A DNA stretch of 64,000 nucleotides from Hsuehochloa calcarea (lineage: Eukaryota > Streptophyta > Magnoliopsida > Poales > Poaceae), in contig CM070594.1 in the NCBI GenBank assembly GCA_036346395.1, forward strand, positions 16,215,385-16,279,384, given 5' to 3'. Every line of letters begins with the position of its first letter. The first letter of the stretch is position 1. The notes under the pieces are model-generated. The model was not told where the DNA came from, did not search any database, and saw only the letters and a list, made by a program, of their open reading frames with translations. Below, one piece after another: positions 34,344-46,655 of the stretch. The translations under genes and the position numbers were made by a program.

Positions 34344-36449
34344 GTAAGCTAATAAAATTCGAAAAAATGGGGAAAAAAATATGAAAAGTCGCCTTCGGTT
34401 CAGAAGAAAATATCTTTTCTCTATTAGAAAGCGTAAGTCTCACAGAACTCAAAGGAAAATACAATTTGTATGTTAGAAAGCGTAAACCTTAGAGGATATA
34501 TTTTTTGACGTAATCCTTTTATTTATTTATTGGATTTACAAACCGTGTAAATTTAAAACGTTAATATATATATTTTTTTACATATGAACTCCAAATTGAA
34601 TTAATATTTTTTTTATAAATTCATCTAAAATCATGCTCTGTCTGAATATGCAAAAATATTTGGATTTTATTACTGTTTAAATTATTTTCTTTAAATAATT
34701 TTCTCTCGACTCTTTTTGTATAGACGTCGATACCTCGAATGAAATTTTCGACGATCCTCCATCCTCATAGTTTAGATACCAGAGCAAGGCAAGAACCTCC
34801 TTTTATCATGTTGATCCCATTATTTCAATTATTCTATTTGTTTTGCAAATTCTATTATGCATGCGTGTATGTTTGAGTAAAAATATATATATTTGTTGGT
34901 ATCGTTAGTTAAAGTCATATTCAATGCTTGATACTCCTTGAAATATTGGTATCCTTATTGTTACAACCTTTAGGATATAGTTTAGACAATGAATGATGTC
35001 GATTTGGGTATTTCAAATAGGAATATCAAATAGAGGCTTAACCGGCCTTTAGTCTCGCTAAAATTGAATAAATATTGAAATTGTGAGCATGAGTTTGCGA
35101 GATTTTGAAATATGGTCCAGAGGGGTTACCTCTGTTATTTCGTATAAAAATTAAATGAAAAACTTAGTTTGTGATGCGAGCGAGTTATATTCTAATCGGA
35201 GGAGTGTGAGAGGTGTATCTCACAAATAGATAGGGGTAGATTCTCGCCTGGGTCGATTAAGGGCTGAATGCCAATATATCCAACCTAAGCGTAATAGTAC
35301 AGCCACACGACTGAACTGGAGCGGTCTTAGCTAATTAAGTTGTCTAGGCCTAGTCTTGCATATTGGAAGACCGCTGTAGTACGAGCATGACTGGATATGC
35401 TTACTCGAAGGGCTCCCTTCACCGAGGTGTTGGAAACAAAGCTTGCCGATATAATGGTGAATGCCTCACTTTGACAGGAGGTACCTGGGATCGAAGTGAG
35501 GGTTGTCATTCGCCGGGCTTGTGCAAGGTTAGGTCTAGGTGATGTAAAGGCTTCGTTGCGAACTCTAGACTGCTTACTAAAAGATCATGAGCGGTGGTGT
35601 TGACGAATGGAAAACAAACTAGAGAGCTTGCATCATGGGGGTAAAATTGTACAACTCTACAAACTTAAATCTATTTAAATAGTCGTGCTCGCGGTGATGA
35701 GCGTGCTAAGTGTTATTTTGCTAGGTATAGACTTGACTTTTGCAAAATCTGGGCTTGCTGGAAAATGTTAGGATGGTTTGTTATTGATAACTTGAGTGCC
35801 ATGTCTATGGCAAAGAATGAAACAATGATCACAACCGAGGAAGGTTGTGAGTTTAGTTTTGTGATGTTACTTACTTGTTATTTTAGTATCAGTCAATAGC
35901 TCTTCAAAATTTCTGTTGCAAAGCACTACTTATTGATATTGCAAATTAAACGTGCTTAATATAGAAAATAACTTGTAGTGTAGAGCCTCATCTTTTTATA
36001 GCCTTGTATTTATAATTATGTTGTGATATACTATAAATCTTGCTAAGTACAAAATATACTAATTAAATCTTGCTTAAAATTGTTGATCAGAATATGAGGA
36101 TGAGTCTATGCGCATAACATGTCCTTTTCACCGCAATCGGAGGGTTCGGTGATGGGTCTTGCTAGGTCTTATCCTTATCGGTTGTCTGAGGGTATGGATG
36201 GGCACACCGCTGGACTTTTGAGTTTTGTTTAATACGCTTCTACTGTTTAACTTGTCTTTTAATTTGGTCGGTCGGCCGTGTAATATAAACTTATTTTGTA
36301 ATCGCTTAAGTTGATGTACTATATTTGTTTCATGTTGTATGTATATTGTGTATGGATGTGTACGCCAATGTTACAGATGTGTGTACTAGCCATGGACTAA
36401 TATGATACACACACGCGGGCTTCAGATATTCAAAGCCCAGGGTTCGACA
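34344..36449 (+). repeat. Solo or truncated Gypsy LTR (copy A)
   Basis: About 2.1 kb ending CCCAGGGTTCGACA, the same end as the Gypsy-2 LTR. Diverged versions of the Gypsy-2 LTR order are present (a GACGTCGATACC-type exon-like stretch near 34724, AAATCTATTT-AATAG-CGTG near 35667). No primer-binding site follows 36449, so there is no interior on that side. The left start is not clear because a Gypsy-1-family LTR abuts it. Confidence 0.65.
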
Positions 36450-36816
36450 ATTGTTATATAAGTAAAACTGTCGTATTGATATCGAGCTTGCACCCGTAGT
36501 CTTGTGTGTGCATGGATAATGTTTCAAATACAAAGTATGTGGACTCATGAAGCTTGCCTTAACCTCTTACGACCCTCTAGTTCTCCACTTCTCCCCTCCT
36601 CTCCAAAGCTCTTCCTTCCTCATCGATTCGGCTCCTTACATTCCTCTCATGAGTCATTGTCATGTAGATTTAGGTGAGGGACCCATCTCTTATATAGATG
36701 TAGCTCTAGATTTGTCTTTCTTCTTATCCTTGGGAAAATCCGAGCTCGATTTGCCGCCCTTCTCCACGAGTAGGAGGCCCTCTTCCCTGACACCGACGGG
36801 ATCTGCTCCCTCTACC
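36450..36816. other. Anonymous sequence between LTR and SMART element (copy A)
   Basis: No supported gene. A pyrimidine-rich, weakly exon-like stretch (36540-36816) continues beyond the SMART element at 37055, suggesting one older sequence interrupted by it. Copy B has the same at 48757-49124. Confidence 0.35.
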
Positions 36817-36821
36817 CTAAG

Positions 36822-37049
36822 TATTGAGTTACATGCACTAACCAGTTCAGCAAAAAATTAAGTCGGTGAAGAAAACTGGGCAATATACTTTAATACTTCC
36901 CCTCACATCTAGGCTCTACCAGGCTTAAGACATTAATCAGGCCTTGAACTCAAGATTTCTTGTCTCTGATATTATGTTGAGTTGCATGTACCAACCAGTT
37001 TACATAAAAACTTAAGCTGATAAGAAAATATGTATAATATACTTCAACA
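36822..37049 (-). mobile_element. SMART-like miniature LTR retrotransposon, copy A
   Basis: Only 228 bp, yet with every hallmark of an LTR element on the minus strand. There are two ~75-bp direct repeats (36822-36895 and 36975-37049, TGTTGAAGT...CTCAACA in the better one). A polypurine tract, GTGAGGGGAAG, lies at 36906-36896, and a degenerate primer-binding site, TAATATCAGAG, at 36974-36964. A perfect 5-bp TSD, CTAAG, occurs at 36817-36821 and 37050-37054. The interior is ~80 bp and cannot code. The size and layout match the SMART group described from rice. Confidence 0.85.
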
Positions 37050-37054
37050 CTAAG

Positions 37055-38790
37055 TAGAGACTACCCGTTGTGGTGTTTACAGATTGTTCCTCGCTCCCTA
37101 GCCTCCTTCGGCACCAACGTCTTCCACCGCTGAGGCTGTGGAGCGGATCTGGAGAGCTAGGAGGTCAGGTGTGTTCGTGTGTGATTGATTCCCCATCTGG
37201 TTGCTTTGGATCCGATGGTTTTGGCTCAAACATACGACGGTTTGCCCGCTGACGATTATCGTGCGACCACGACTCTACTTCAACCTGTAGAGTGGAGGCC
37301 CTCAATTAGATGATGGCGTCTAGGCGACTTAGATGGACGCCACACATCACTGGGTCTAGATGAGGCGACGTCCTCCGCATCATTGGTGCAGGCAGCCCGA
37401 CGGGCACTGCTGTATTGTCAATGCCACACACCAACTTCATCCGGCGTGAAGGAAGCCTCGAGATCACCGTCATCCTGTTCGGCTAGGCTCCTTGAATTAG
37501 ATGAATCCAGAGACATACCTTGTGATTTTGGTTTTTTTTTTCCTCCAGGATTCTTCTTGTAAAACAGTGGCAGATGTACCAAATTTTTGTACTCGCCACT
37601 TCACCGGTTAATGCGAAAGTTCTATGCCCTTGGGGCCATATTGCCTTAATAAAAAGCTTCAAATACAATTCTTTTTCCTTTTTTTTTTTGGCCTGCTAGC
37701 TGTTGCTCCGATTTTTAGTCTCCTTTCAGAGACAGATAGAGCTAATGCGATCTAGTACATTTACACGAAAATGTTGTAAAGCGACGTATGCATTTAACAT
37801 TGAGAACAACTTAAACAGTACAGAAAACTTACATCTCGAAACTAAAAGGAGACTAAAACTCGGGGAAAATTAAAAGAAAATCGGGCACGTCAGAAATTTG
37901 GGAAGACCTCTTGCGAAAGAGGAGAGAAAAAGAGAAAGAGGCGCTAAATGTTGGGCCAATAAAAATAAGGGAAAGGCTTATTGGGATACACGGCTGACCG
38001 AGGTCGTTGGGGGCCGAGGAGAAAAGCTTGACCGTAAGCACGAGATGGCAGAAAGGCCCATATCAGAGGCCTAGGAGTTTGTGGGTGAAAAAAGAATGAT
38101 GGATAGCTTGCTAATGCGTTCAGAAAATATCTGCTCTGTACAATGGCCAAGAAGTTACACAATGCATATTGCATGCCATGGGTGGGCTCGTTCAGCCAGC
38201 CTTCGTTTGGATGGATTTACTAGACACTACTATGATATTTCGACCCCATTCACGTGGATATATATTTTAGCTCAAGATATCCATGAATGTTATCTGAATT
38301 CTGAAACATCAGTAGGTTCAGAATGAATTGCTTACAGATTCTTAGTTTCTTTTTCTTTCCTATCCATCGCATCGGCCGGTACGTATAGCTGCATGCATAC
38401 ATGAAGCCGTCACTCTTGATGCCGATCGATCGAGGACACGAGACAGGCCAAATCGATCAGCAAGATATTTTTCTGCCTGCCTGTCAGCCCCTGATGCATG
38501 TCCAGTCCAATATATAGTCCAACAAAGACGTGATCAGGGATGCGACACGTTAATTTCATGCTTTAGTTTTCTCCATGCATGCTCCAGACACATGTTGTGA
38601 CTCCATCACTATGGACAAGCTGCTAATTTTACCAGCTCGATCAAGGCCTGTATAGTTAATGCATGTTGATCGAACACGCCGAGCCCCTACATGTGTGGCC
38701 TTAGTTTTAACTATACGAGAATTATATTTAATGCTAATGATTACATCGACTCGATCCCTGCTCATTCCAACCTTTTGCAATATTCGTATG
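37055..38790. other. Anonymous sequence (copy A)
   Basis: About 1.7 kb. The first 450 bp are GC-balanced and exon-like but without a convincing frame. The rest is AT-rich. It contains the empty hAT target site GCTAGGAG (37156-37163). No gene can be named. Confidence 0.35.
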
Positions 38791-38793
38791 CAT

Positions 38794-40463
38794 CGATACC
38801 TGAAACCGGTATTTTCCCGAGTGCCCCAAACCCGTAAAATATAAAAAAACACTCGGGAAATATATTCCCGAAAGTCCACCTTCGGGAGAGAACATTCGGG
38901 ATCGTTTCGTCGAGTAAAAAATGGTTTCTTGAGAATTACACTCGGGATACATAACTTTCCCGAGTGCAACTATGTACACTCGGGGAAAATAAAACACTCG
39001 GGAGAAAAACGGTCTCAACAGCGTAAGCCACCGTAACAGAAACTTTTACAGAGTGTTGACACTTGGGAAAGTAGAAAAACTGTTACTCGGGAAAAATTCT
39101 TTCCCGATGAGCCCCGAAAGTTTTCCCGAGTGTAAACACTCGGGAATCGTTTTTGTTTCCCGAGTGTATTGCAAACAACCACACTCGGGAAAGTTTTCCC
39201 CCGGTGAGTGCGGAAATTTGCCCCGAGTGTTTAGCTTAGCCACGTGTCCATCCTTTCCTGACACTGTCACAAAAATTTCCCCGAGTGTATGCAGACCTAG
39301 AACACTCGAGCAATTGTATTTGTTTCCGAGTTTGTGTCAAGCAAGGCACTCGGGAGTTACCCGAATAGGGTATGCTCCAATTTAATTTTGCATTTAATTT
39401 TGCGCCGATTTTGCAATCAAATAAACCATAATTCTATAGCAAAAAAATACCACAAATCATTACATATATAGATTGAACAACATTGGCATAATTCCTGAGC
39501 ATTCGAGTTCAAATTCGAAAATATAGGGCATCATACATATAACAGTTCCAAGTAGTAATTTCATTACATATATAACCATTTTCTTCGGAAAACAGGATGT
39601 TACATCCACATTCAATCGCTCCAGCTTCTTAATCTGAGCAACACATTTATTCATTCTCTTCAGTACATTGGGCATAGCAGCAATAATAGCCTCAGTCTTG
39701 GATTTGAAGATCTTTATAATTTCCAGTTTCGGCAAGTGATGTTCCAGCGTCAAACTATGGTTCAGTTGGAACTTCCGCAATACGAAATATTGGTGTCAGC
39801 CTTTGTTGACCTCTCAAAATTAATTCTCTATTGGTAGTTTATGTCTGTGTATCCTTTAAGTTACAAGGCATGAGTATACCATGGACGAATAGAGTAGCCA
39901 AACAAATCAAACCATTGTGCAAAGTGATGCATGCTCGCGTTAATTATGTCCTGGAGCTAGCTTCTTTTGAACTAAACCAATTATTGTACCGAGAGGAAAA
40001 TTGAAAAAGAAGCTGAAGATGCATGGCCATTGGAAGTGCATGCATGACAAATCATGGCCATCGTACCTTTTCCGGATTGTAGCAAAATAATTACTATTAT
40101 TAGAACTATGCTACGTTACTAAATCATGGGCCGCGTCATAGTTAGAACTATGCTACTGCAATATTTACTAAATCATGGGCAGAGGCGGTGGAGGAGGGGG
40201 AGACCGCGGTGGCAGAGGTGGTGGAGGGTCGAGGGAGAAGGAGGAGGAGGAGGACGGGGAGGCGGCGCGGTGGTGGCGAGGGAGGGGGGGAGGAGGCGGG
40301 GATTGGGGATTGATTTCGAGTGGGTATGTTAGGACAGGTTTTACTTGAGGTCGTTGGCGTTTTTAGTTGCGGCAGCGTCGGCAGATGAGGAGGAGGATGG
40401 AGGCCTTGGCTGCTGCGGCAGTGGCAGACGAGGAGGATGCGACGGTGGAGGAGGATGACGGCG
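38794..40463 (-). mobile_element. CACTA element, copy A, truncated
   Basis: Same element as 51680-54014, ending abruptly at 40463 at the duplication joint. It has the degenerate terminal repeat CGATACCTGAAACC after CAT (38791-38793), then ~560 bp of subterminal motifs CACTCGGGAAA and TTCCCGAGTG in both orientations (38810-39365). The second terminal repeat is missing, so this copy could not move. Confidence 0.8.
39460..39780 (-). CDS. Unrecognised frame inside the CACTA element (copy A)
   Basis: A 106-codon frame starting MRKFQLNHSLTLEHHLP. A shorter version (70 codons) survives in copy B at 52466-52678. Lysine-rich and leucine-rich in its middle, no known motif. It may be a captured fragment or part of a CACTA-encoded protein. 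No evidence that it is expressed. Confidence 0.25.
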   Translation of the reverse strand: MRKFQLNHSLTLEHHLPKLEIIKIFKSKTEAIIAAMPNVLKRMNKCVAQIKKLERLNVDVTSCFPKKMVIYVMKLLLGTVICMMPYIFEFELECSGIMPMLFNLYM

Positions 40464-42168
40464 GTCGAAAGAGCTTCGCGACTAGTGGGAAAGGTTTCGA
40501 CTACATGGTTGGAGGGAGTTTCGACTATCTAGTCGAAAAGAGTTTCGACCATTCGGTCGAAAAAAGTTTCGACCACTCACTCCTAAAGAGTTTCGAACAT
40601 CCGGTCAAAAAGAGTTTCGACCACCCGGTCAGAAGGAGTTTCGACCACTCGATTTAGAGGTGTTTCGACCACCCAGTCGAGAGGAGTTTTGACCATCCGG
40701 TCGAAAGAGTTTCGATCATCCGGTCAGAAAGAATTTTGACCACACGATTGAGAGAAGTTTCGACCATCCAGTCGGAACAGAGGTTCGTCCATTTGCTCTG
40801 GGGGAGTTTCACCCATCGGCTCAGGAGGAGTTTCATCCGTCTGGTTGGGAGGAGTTTTGACCATCCGGTCGGAGGGAGCTTCGACCATTTGGGCAAAGAG
40901 AGTTTCGACCATCTGGTCGGAAATATAGGTTCGACCACACCATTTGGTGGGGAGGAGTTCAATTATCTAGAGGTTAGACTATACTCCAAGCTGGAGGGGG
41001 TTCGACAACCTGGTCTGGTTTGACTACAACTTGGGTCTACAATGCATTCTTCACTCTGGCAATGCTTTCGCATATCAAGAGCGAAAATGAGCCTCTAGTG
41101 GTCACTTGGAACGTACCGGTAGAAAGCAGAAGAAGCAAGCTAGCCGGAGATAGTCTGGCGATGAAGGTCTGCAACGGCGGAAGAGGCTCCAAGTGGTGGT
41201 GATGGCCAGCGGGGTTGATCCGACTGCTTGGGCTACTTTGGTCGGAGGGGTGGAAGAACGAGGTCGACAACAGCTCCTATGAATACAGAGTGGAACCAAT
41301 GAGAGGATCTGCCTCTTGGTCAGGGAACAAGAGCTGAGGTGACTAAGAAGAAGAGAGCTTCACTGATGGCACCAATGCTGCTGACGACGTCGTGGAGGCA
41401 CAGGTAGAAGTGAGCACTCAAGCCTTACCTGGAGCCCGAGCTCCCCTGAGGAACAGAAGACTAGCTCTCGTGGTGCGGAACAACAGCGGAAGGGCCCGGG
41501 GTTGCTATTTATAGGCGGAGGGGGGTGGAGGTCGACCGGGCATATGCTGCATCTAGCGTTGTGCAGTACCATGGGGTGGTTGGCGATAGAGATGGAGTCG
41601 GCAGCACACGGTGCTTAATGGTTGAGTGACGGTGGCTGCCAGCGCATGCACGATGTCGCATCGGGGCGTCTGGACTTGGCATGTGTCGGCGCCGGGAGAG
41701 AGGCCTCGACTCGGGCCCCCAGGAGACCACGACCGGGAAGTCTTGATCGCCCCGCACAGGTGCATTCGGCGTCCACAACTAGGGTGTGGTCTCGACTGCA
41801 CCGGTTCGGCTGGGACACTTGTCGGAGGAACAATGCGAGGGCGTGCCGAGCGAGCTACGGTCGCGGAGGTGGCTGCCACGACCAGCCAAAAGAGCTCAGG
41901 GGCTTATGGCGTCATGATGGCTGTCTGTGGAGGTAAGGGGAGATTTGGGAGGGGTTGGAGACAAGAAGAGGAATTTGCTTTTAAGAATTTATCTAGAGAT
42001 GATAGATCTCAGTCTGGTATTTTGCTAAACATCTCTTACTATTTTTTAAGCATTCTTTTGATTCTAGGGTTTGTATGCTTTAGGGTTCACTTGTGTCGGC
42101 AAGAAAAGAAATCGATCACATAAATATCGAATCTTTGGTAAAAATAATGACAATAGATGCCACATGAA
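40464..42168 (-). repeat. Gypsy-1-family LTR, copy 3
   Basis: Homologous to copies 1 and 2 from about 40788 to 42168. It is longer on the left, with a large minisatellite (40495-40925), and cut off on the right at CCACATGAAA, so the TGTAACACC start is missing. That start reappears in the fragment at 46541-46655. It abuts the truncated CACTA element at 40463. Confidence 0.7.
40495..40925 (+). repeat. Palindromic minisatellite in the LTR
   Basis: About 18 diverged units of 20-24 bp built on GTTTCGACCATCCGGTCGGA. Each unit is itself nearly palindromic (TTTCGACC...GGTCGAAA), so single strands could form a row of small hairpins. A shorter version is in copy 2 at 32862-32990. Confidence 0.85.
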
Positions 42169-45100
42169 ATTTTACGTTATATAAGTAAATTCTCAAGCTA
42201 TCAACTCGGAGAATGGAGACTTTTAGTATGAAGAGAGTGGTAGGAGTCTTCCAGGACAGTTCGAAGAGGTTAGGGCTAGTAGCACCTTACTCACCTGTGC
42301 CGTACAGTCTCTCGCTAGTCTTTGGCGTTGCGGATTGAAGACATGATCTAAGGTTCTGTGCCTCATTTCGGAGGTACTTGCGTAAATGGGCAAGCTAAGT
42401 CTCATTGAAGCTGCGAAGACCTGATTCGAATTAATACTCAATTCCGGAATCTAGGCTGTATCAATGGAACGACACAAGGGTGCAAATCCAAGTAGGAAGG
42501 AGCGGCAACAGTGAAGACTAGCTAGTATCGACAGCAGGGTGGTGCAGTGCAATCATGAGAGAAGGTAGCGTGGCACCAACATTGCAGATATGATGATCTG
42601 GCATGGGCGGAGTGGAGCCATTCGAGTGGACACACGGGTAGCTAGGGAGAAGATTTGTCGAATAGTCTGCATAGCGAGTGAGAAGCATGAGAGTAGCTTG
42701 ATAGTTTGAACGATTGGAGGTGTATACATGAACGGAATGAGAGAAGAGGCTTAATGGCTAGATAATTAAAGACATGTAGTGCTGGTAGTCGGACCAATAA
42801 GGATGGTTAAGGATCATAAGCTCCCTATTAGCATTCACGAGATGTGCTCAACGATTGGAACTTCCACTATTTGGCAATTCTGAGTATATTACCTCTAACT
42901 TCTGAGGAATGTTCGGTCGATATATCGAAATTGCAGATTATTGAGTTTGCAGAAAAATAGCATGAATTGAATCAATCTGAGAGTCGTGAAATGTAAGTGT
43001 GGATTAATAGAAACAGTAGAAGGTAGTTGTATATGGTCGAAGTAAGGCAGATGTCAAGTGATCCCATGTCATTCAAGTACCAAATGATTAAAGTTAACTA
43101 AGATATGGTATACTAATCACAAGTGAATCGTATAAATTCTATATATAATAATAAAGTACTTAATTAACATCAATGGATACTCATAGTCAGTCGATAGTAG
43201 GCACATTAGACATCTAAGTCCATTTCATCAAACATATCTGTACATATAACGTTAGCCTACGACTTAATGAGTGACAATGCATAGCTATATAATGCACATT
43301 CCTTCGATATCGTAATGTCAACATAGATATTGTAGTGGACATAATAGATGTAAGCTATGCTTGATCTTGTCATTACCATTAAATTTGAATATGATATAAG
43401 GACTAGTAATACAGTTCTAGATAACTAAATTGAGGCAAAGGTACTACGCACTTAACACAGATCTAATAAGATCATAAGATACGTGTATAATCTATGTCCA
43501 CATATGATATTGAAATATCCTCTAGTAATTAGCTTCTAATGTGATTAACGCTAGCTGTATCATCGATATTTGAATTCTTAGTTGTCAGAATTACTGCTGT
43601 TCTCGATCTAATATTACTGTGCTTGAATAAAATATTCCATAATATTACCTTAGTAGAAAGTCTATCTAAATATGTAATGTGAAGAGGTGAATTTCGCCTT
43701 TGACTGATCCTAGGCAAAGTAATCTCAAAGTTCACTACAATTGGATACATAAATTCAACTGAACATCCTTACGATCATCCATCAATCTGTCTCAATGATT
43801 TTCAACAAGCACATATACCTAATATCATCTAAGATAAATTAATTTTACAAAACATGTACTTAATTTCCTACTACTAAAATCGAACAATCTTAAGCAAAGA
43901 GGATCTGATGTAACATGCACATTCAACACGAATTCTTAGACTGACTTATACAAGATGCTCCATTGATCTTTCTGATAACAATTGTACATAAACTAATCCT
44001 GACTAAGTCTCTGATCATGCCACTATTGGCTTTCAAGTCAGTCTATTGCAAGTTACGTACTATGATTCAGTTATATCGTTTAATCAAGATACGATGTAAA
44101 TGATTCTTAGTCTATGTCACTAGGCTAGCTGTGGACATAATTGAAGGCTTTGCTTATCTATCTTGCTCAATTCAGAGCAGTTCCTAACTGTTACAGTCCG
44201 ACAAACTTTAACAAAGTGTTACAAGTGGATGGCGATTTTCTAGGAGTATAAATAAACTTGGAGTCTAATTGTTTATCAATACATATGCATGTTGGACTAT
44301 GTCAAATTCATGCGACCCATATACCTACAGTGACTTGGATTAAATAGGTTATTAGCTACTATGAAATAGCTTCACTATGTTAAAGATATAAATTATTCAA
44401 GAACATTCTGATTGGAGTCAATTTATAATTCGCTAGTGGCACTTCATAGTGGATCAATGGCTTAGATTGTCTTACTGATACATTGAACATGCCTTGATGA
44501 TGCTGTTCCATGCTGAACCTCAGGTTCTCAATGGGATCCTAGGAGACTTATCTAAATCTATTACTTGTTATTAACATAGTTGCGTAGTCAATCATAATCT
44601 CAGCATTAACTTGAATGAGGTCAATTACAATCGCTGATTGTACTAGTTACCACATTATTAATACGCATTATTGGTCTGACCTAATTCAAAGATAAAAATT
44701 AGATATTTCAATTATTGAACTTTGAATGGTACACATTAATCTTTAACGATCAATTTCTCTATAGTGTTCTCACTTTCCATTTGTAGCCCGTCTTTTCCAC
44801 TATAAGTTCCAAATGCTACACATTTGGTTAGTGTCGTCATCTGATAGTGAAGCTATTCTTCTAGGAGATTCACTCTAAGTGTCTAAAATCATTAGGTTTA
44901 GATGAATTCGATATAAAATTCGAAAAATTCAGCTAATTTATCATTATGCGTAAATCGCATTAAAATTGTATGACATGTAATGCTAGAACTTTCTTGGAGT
45001 TCATATGATGGTAAAGATGGTCAATATGACTTATTCGATCACAATCTGTGATAGGGGTGAATACTTGATCTACATTATGTGGGCGATCATACTTAGCTAA

Positions 45101-46540
45101 GGTTCTTGAATCCGATTTGATCAGTGGGACAAATTAAGAGGCTCCGTCAATGAAGCTAAATTCTTACTCGTGTAGGAAGAAGTGTGATGCATATCTGAGG
45201 TACATCTAGCATAGTATGTTTTATGGAAAATTACGAAATTAACCATCAGTGAACATTAGTGAAATTTATAATGGAGAAATATAATATTAACATTCACTAT
45301 TAATTATCTTCAATTAACTATTGAAATAAATCATTAATCAGAAAATTGTAGAATTCCAAAATTCCAAATAGAAAAAGGTAAAATTCCACTTAAGGACATA
45401 AATTATACAAAGCTAAACTATAACCTATTATTAATCTTATGAATAAGAGAAACTAGTAAATTCCCATTAATTACAGAATAAAGTAAGATCAAATATTAGT
45501 ATAATGATGGAATCTAACAATTAAATGAGATATCAATAAAAATGTAATCTTAATCATGTTCAATAGAGTAATAAATAAAATTGATCAATATCACAATAAA
45601 ATGAGATAAGAGAATTTAAAAGTTCTATAGATTAGAGAGGATAATTAAACGAATCTAAGCATAAATTAATTCATCAAGAAAAACCAATTATGAATAAAAT
45701 TCTAGAATTTAGAGTTAATTTAAAAATTAAGAATTCATTCAATTTGAAGAAATATTAAGAATAAAATCCATAAAAAATAGAAATTCTTGAATTGCAGAAA
45801 CAAAAAGCAAATTAATCATGCGATATTCTACATAGATTAGAATCTAACATAATTAATATAGATACCAATACAGACTAGTAGAGTAAATTATATAACAAAT
45901 TAATGATATGAAAACTTAACCTAATGCAATCTATGAAATAAGTACTTAAATATACTCACAAAATCGAAATTAAAAATTTCGAATGTAAAAATATTTTGAG
46001 CTAATTCACAAAATAATTTAAATTATATAATTCTATAATTGAATGAAATAAATTAAAATTATTAAAATTCATTATAATTAATAAGTTATAATTGGATAAG
46101 CATAACATAGGTATGATATGTTAAAAGTAATGGATGGTATCAATTGATGTGAGGTAAAGTTTATCAACAGTCAACACATTTACTCTAGATTCCTGCATTT
46201 TGAAACATTCAAGCATCTAATTCTAGCTGTAATGATAGAAACTAAAGCCATGTTTTCTATGTATGCTTGCACTATAGTATTGATTGGAATCATAATACTG
46301 TATAATTATTGACGATTGATTATGAAGATTTGGTATGTTAGAATTTATATCATTGCATATTGATTCAAACGAGTAAAATTCTGACTTTTTAAATTATATT
46401 AGTATATGAATTTGTGAATATGATAATATATTGATATATTATTTATATATAATATAGCAATGTTGGTTGTTGAGCATTGATTGAGTGTTTGTGGTAGTGA
46501 TCAGCTATTGTCCAGAACAGGGTAGCAGCTTCAATATCAA
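42169..46540. other. Unexplained 4.4-kb AT-rich stretch
   Basis: No coding frame above 73 codons, no terminal repeats, no match to anything else in the window. The first ~600 bp are near 45-50 % GC. The rest is clearly AT-rich, and 45200-46100 looks like strongly decayed LTR sequence (runs such as AGAATTCCAAAATTCC). It is flanked by a direct repeat of ~56 bp of Gypsy-1-family LTR (42113-42168 and about 46545-46603). It may be the decayed or replaced interior of the element whose LTR is at 40464-42168. Confidence 0.5.
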
Positions 46541-46655
46541 AAATGCGAGATCACATAAATCTCAAAATCTTTGGTAAAAAGCATGACAATAGATGCCACA
46601 TGAAAAAGTTTTAAAAATCCCGTATTTCTGCCTTTATGCATTTTGGGGTGTTACA

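Larger units (their letters stand above)
34231..40463 (+). repeat. Duplicated block, copy A
   Basis: Nearly identical in direct orientation to 46541-53353, apart from a 571-bp insertion in copy B. It begins within the last ~110 bp of a Gypsy-1-family LTR and ends inside a CACTA element. By eye only a few differences occur per several hundred bases, so the duplication is younger than the elements it contains. Confidence 0.95.

Noticed and set aside
37483..37760. Possible LINE 3' tail (TTAATAAAAAGCTT followed by T-rich DNA)
   Set aside because: No poly(A) tail, no RT upstream and no TSD were found.
40495..40925. Possible CRISPR or centromeric satellite
   Set aside because: Units are adjacent without spacers, diverged, and confined to an LTR family, in a plant genome.
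43529..43750. Longest frame in the unexplained 4.4-kb stretch (73 codons)
   Set aside because: Length expected by chance, no motif, AT-driven composition.
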